Shown in pieces: positions 6,531 to 6,940 of a stretch of DNA of 6,940 nt. Under the pieces are notes generated by a model. That model was not told the origin of the DNA. It saw nothing but the letters and a program-made list of their open reading frames with translations, and made no database searches. The position numbers were made by a program, and so were the translations under genes. The first letter of the stretch is position 1; every line of letters starts with the position of its first letter. The stretch spans positions 1 through 6,940 of the forward strand of contig CALEYV010000057.1 in NCBI GenBank assembly GCA_937927875.1, given 5' to 3'. This stretch comes from an uncultured Actinomycetes bacterium (GTDB lineage: Bacteria > Actinomycetota > Acidimicrobiia > IMCC26256 > PALSA-555).

Positions 6531-6542
6531 GGTGCCGGCACC
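6531..6542. repeat. perfect 12-bp palindrome in the FmdB-gene leader
   Basis: GGTGCCGGCACC is its own reverse complement. Its arms GTGCC and GGCAC also occur at 6510-6521 (GGCAC-GA-GTGCC), so this leader holds four related half-sites within 32 bases. It may be a second operator half-site pair, or by chance a product of high GC. Confidence 0.4.
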
Positions 6543-6563
6543 GGGCCCGCGAGCGGAGGGTGG

Positions 6564-6926
6564 ATGCCCACGTACCGGTACCGCTGCGAGGAGTGCGGCG
6601 ACGAGTTCGAGACGTGGCAGTCGATCACGGCCGATCCGCTACGCACCCACGACCACGGCTGCGGCGGCGGGCTGGTGAAGGTCATGACCCCGGCCGGGAT
6701 CGTCCTGAAGGGCTCCGGCTTCTACAAGACCGACAACCGGTCCGGGTCGAAGCGCAGCGGCGGCGACGGCGGCGAGAAGCAGAGCGAGAAGAGCGACTCG
6801 AAGGGCGACTCCAAGGGCGACGGGGCCGGCGGCGCGAAGAAGGACGCCGGGAAGTCGGACGCCAAGCCCTCGACGTCGTCGTCGAGCTCGGACGGGAAGT
6901 CCTCGACGGGCGCTGCCACGTCGTGA
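6564..6926 (+). CDS. FmdB-type zinc ribbon protein, Ruc-like chaperone candidate
   Basis: The protein has 120 residues. Residues 1-35 form the FmdB-type zinc ribbon (MPTYRYRCEECGDEFE). The core continues with TPAGIVLKGSGFYKTDNR (42-59), which is typical of the family. The tail (60-120) is low-complexity Ser/Lys/Asp/Gly, certainly disordered, with a tandem 12-base repeat in the DNA at 6795-6818. The M. tuberculosis homologue Rv0991c (Ruc) is known as a redox-regulated chaperone with a disordered tail that works with Hsp70. The usual second CxxC is altered: C8 and C11 are present, but then only C33, preceded by H29, D30 and H31. GGAGGG lies just 3 bases before the ATG. A CIRCE-like site in front supports a stress role. 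FmdB was named from a formamidase operon, but nothing here points to formamide. Confidence 0.9.
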   Translation: MPTYRYRCEECGDEFETWQSITADPLRTHDHGCGGGLVKVMTPAGIVLKGSGFYKTDNRSGSKRSGGDGGEKQSEKSDSKGDSKGDGAGGAKKDAGKSDAKPSTSSSSSDGKSSTGAATS

Positions 6927-6940
6927 GCGCCGCGACCTCG
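6923..6940 (+). CDS. possible start of the next gene, cut by the window edge
   Basis: A GTG at 6923 overlaps the TGA of the FmdB-type gene as GTGA, the same kind of junction seen between plsY and galU. Only six codons (VSAATS) are visible, so nothing can be said about the product. Confidence 0.3.

Overview
This window comes from a very GC-rich bacterial chromosome. Third codon positions are almost all G or C, and all nine complete genes end in TGA. The gene set (FmdB-type zinc ribbon, galU, moeA, and a short membrane protein of the SepX/GLPR kind) matches a neighbourhood known in Actinobacteria, such as the Rv0991c to Rv0996 region of Mycobacterium tuberculosis. The presence of plsY and of a translin-family protein suggests a lineage away from the mycobacteria, perhaps Acidimicrobiia. 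That placement is inference.

Layout: 3-76 (minus) is tRNA-Ala(CGC). 148-1363 (minus) holds a membrane protein of the SepX/GLPR type followed 7 bases later by a translin-family protein. Their leader (1364-1524) carries a possible promoter and a 12-bp hairpin. 1525-3093 (minus) is moaA-moaC, the first two steps of molybdenum cofactor synthesis. 3094-3348 is a divergent regulatory region with a possible promoter, an inverted repeat over its -10, and four successive RNA hairpins. These lead into a small lipoprotein gene on the plus strand (3349-3624). A strong hairpin at 3642-3673 separates it from moeA, which runs towards it. 3696-6423 (minus) is plsY-galU-moeA, joined by two 4-base stop/start overlaps. 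6564-6926 (plus) is an FmdB-type zinc ribbon protein with a disordered tail. The start of another gene may overlap its stop codon at the right edge. No gene-free stretch exceeds 300 bases. No mobile element or CRISPR array is visible.

How the genes fit together: MoaA, MoaC and MoeA belong to molybdenum cofactor synthesis. PlsY and GalU supply phospholipid precursors and UDP-glucose for the envelope. MoeA homologues in some Actinobacteria (Glp) also work in cell division with a membrane receptor (GLPR/SepX), and a likely homologue of that receptor is present here.

The two most notable regulatory signals are a CIRCE-like element (HrcA operator) at 6497-6523 in front of the FmdB-type gene, and the hairpin-rich leader in front of the small lipoprotein.
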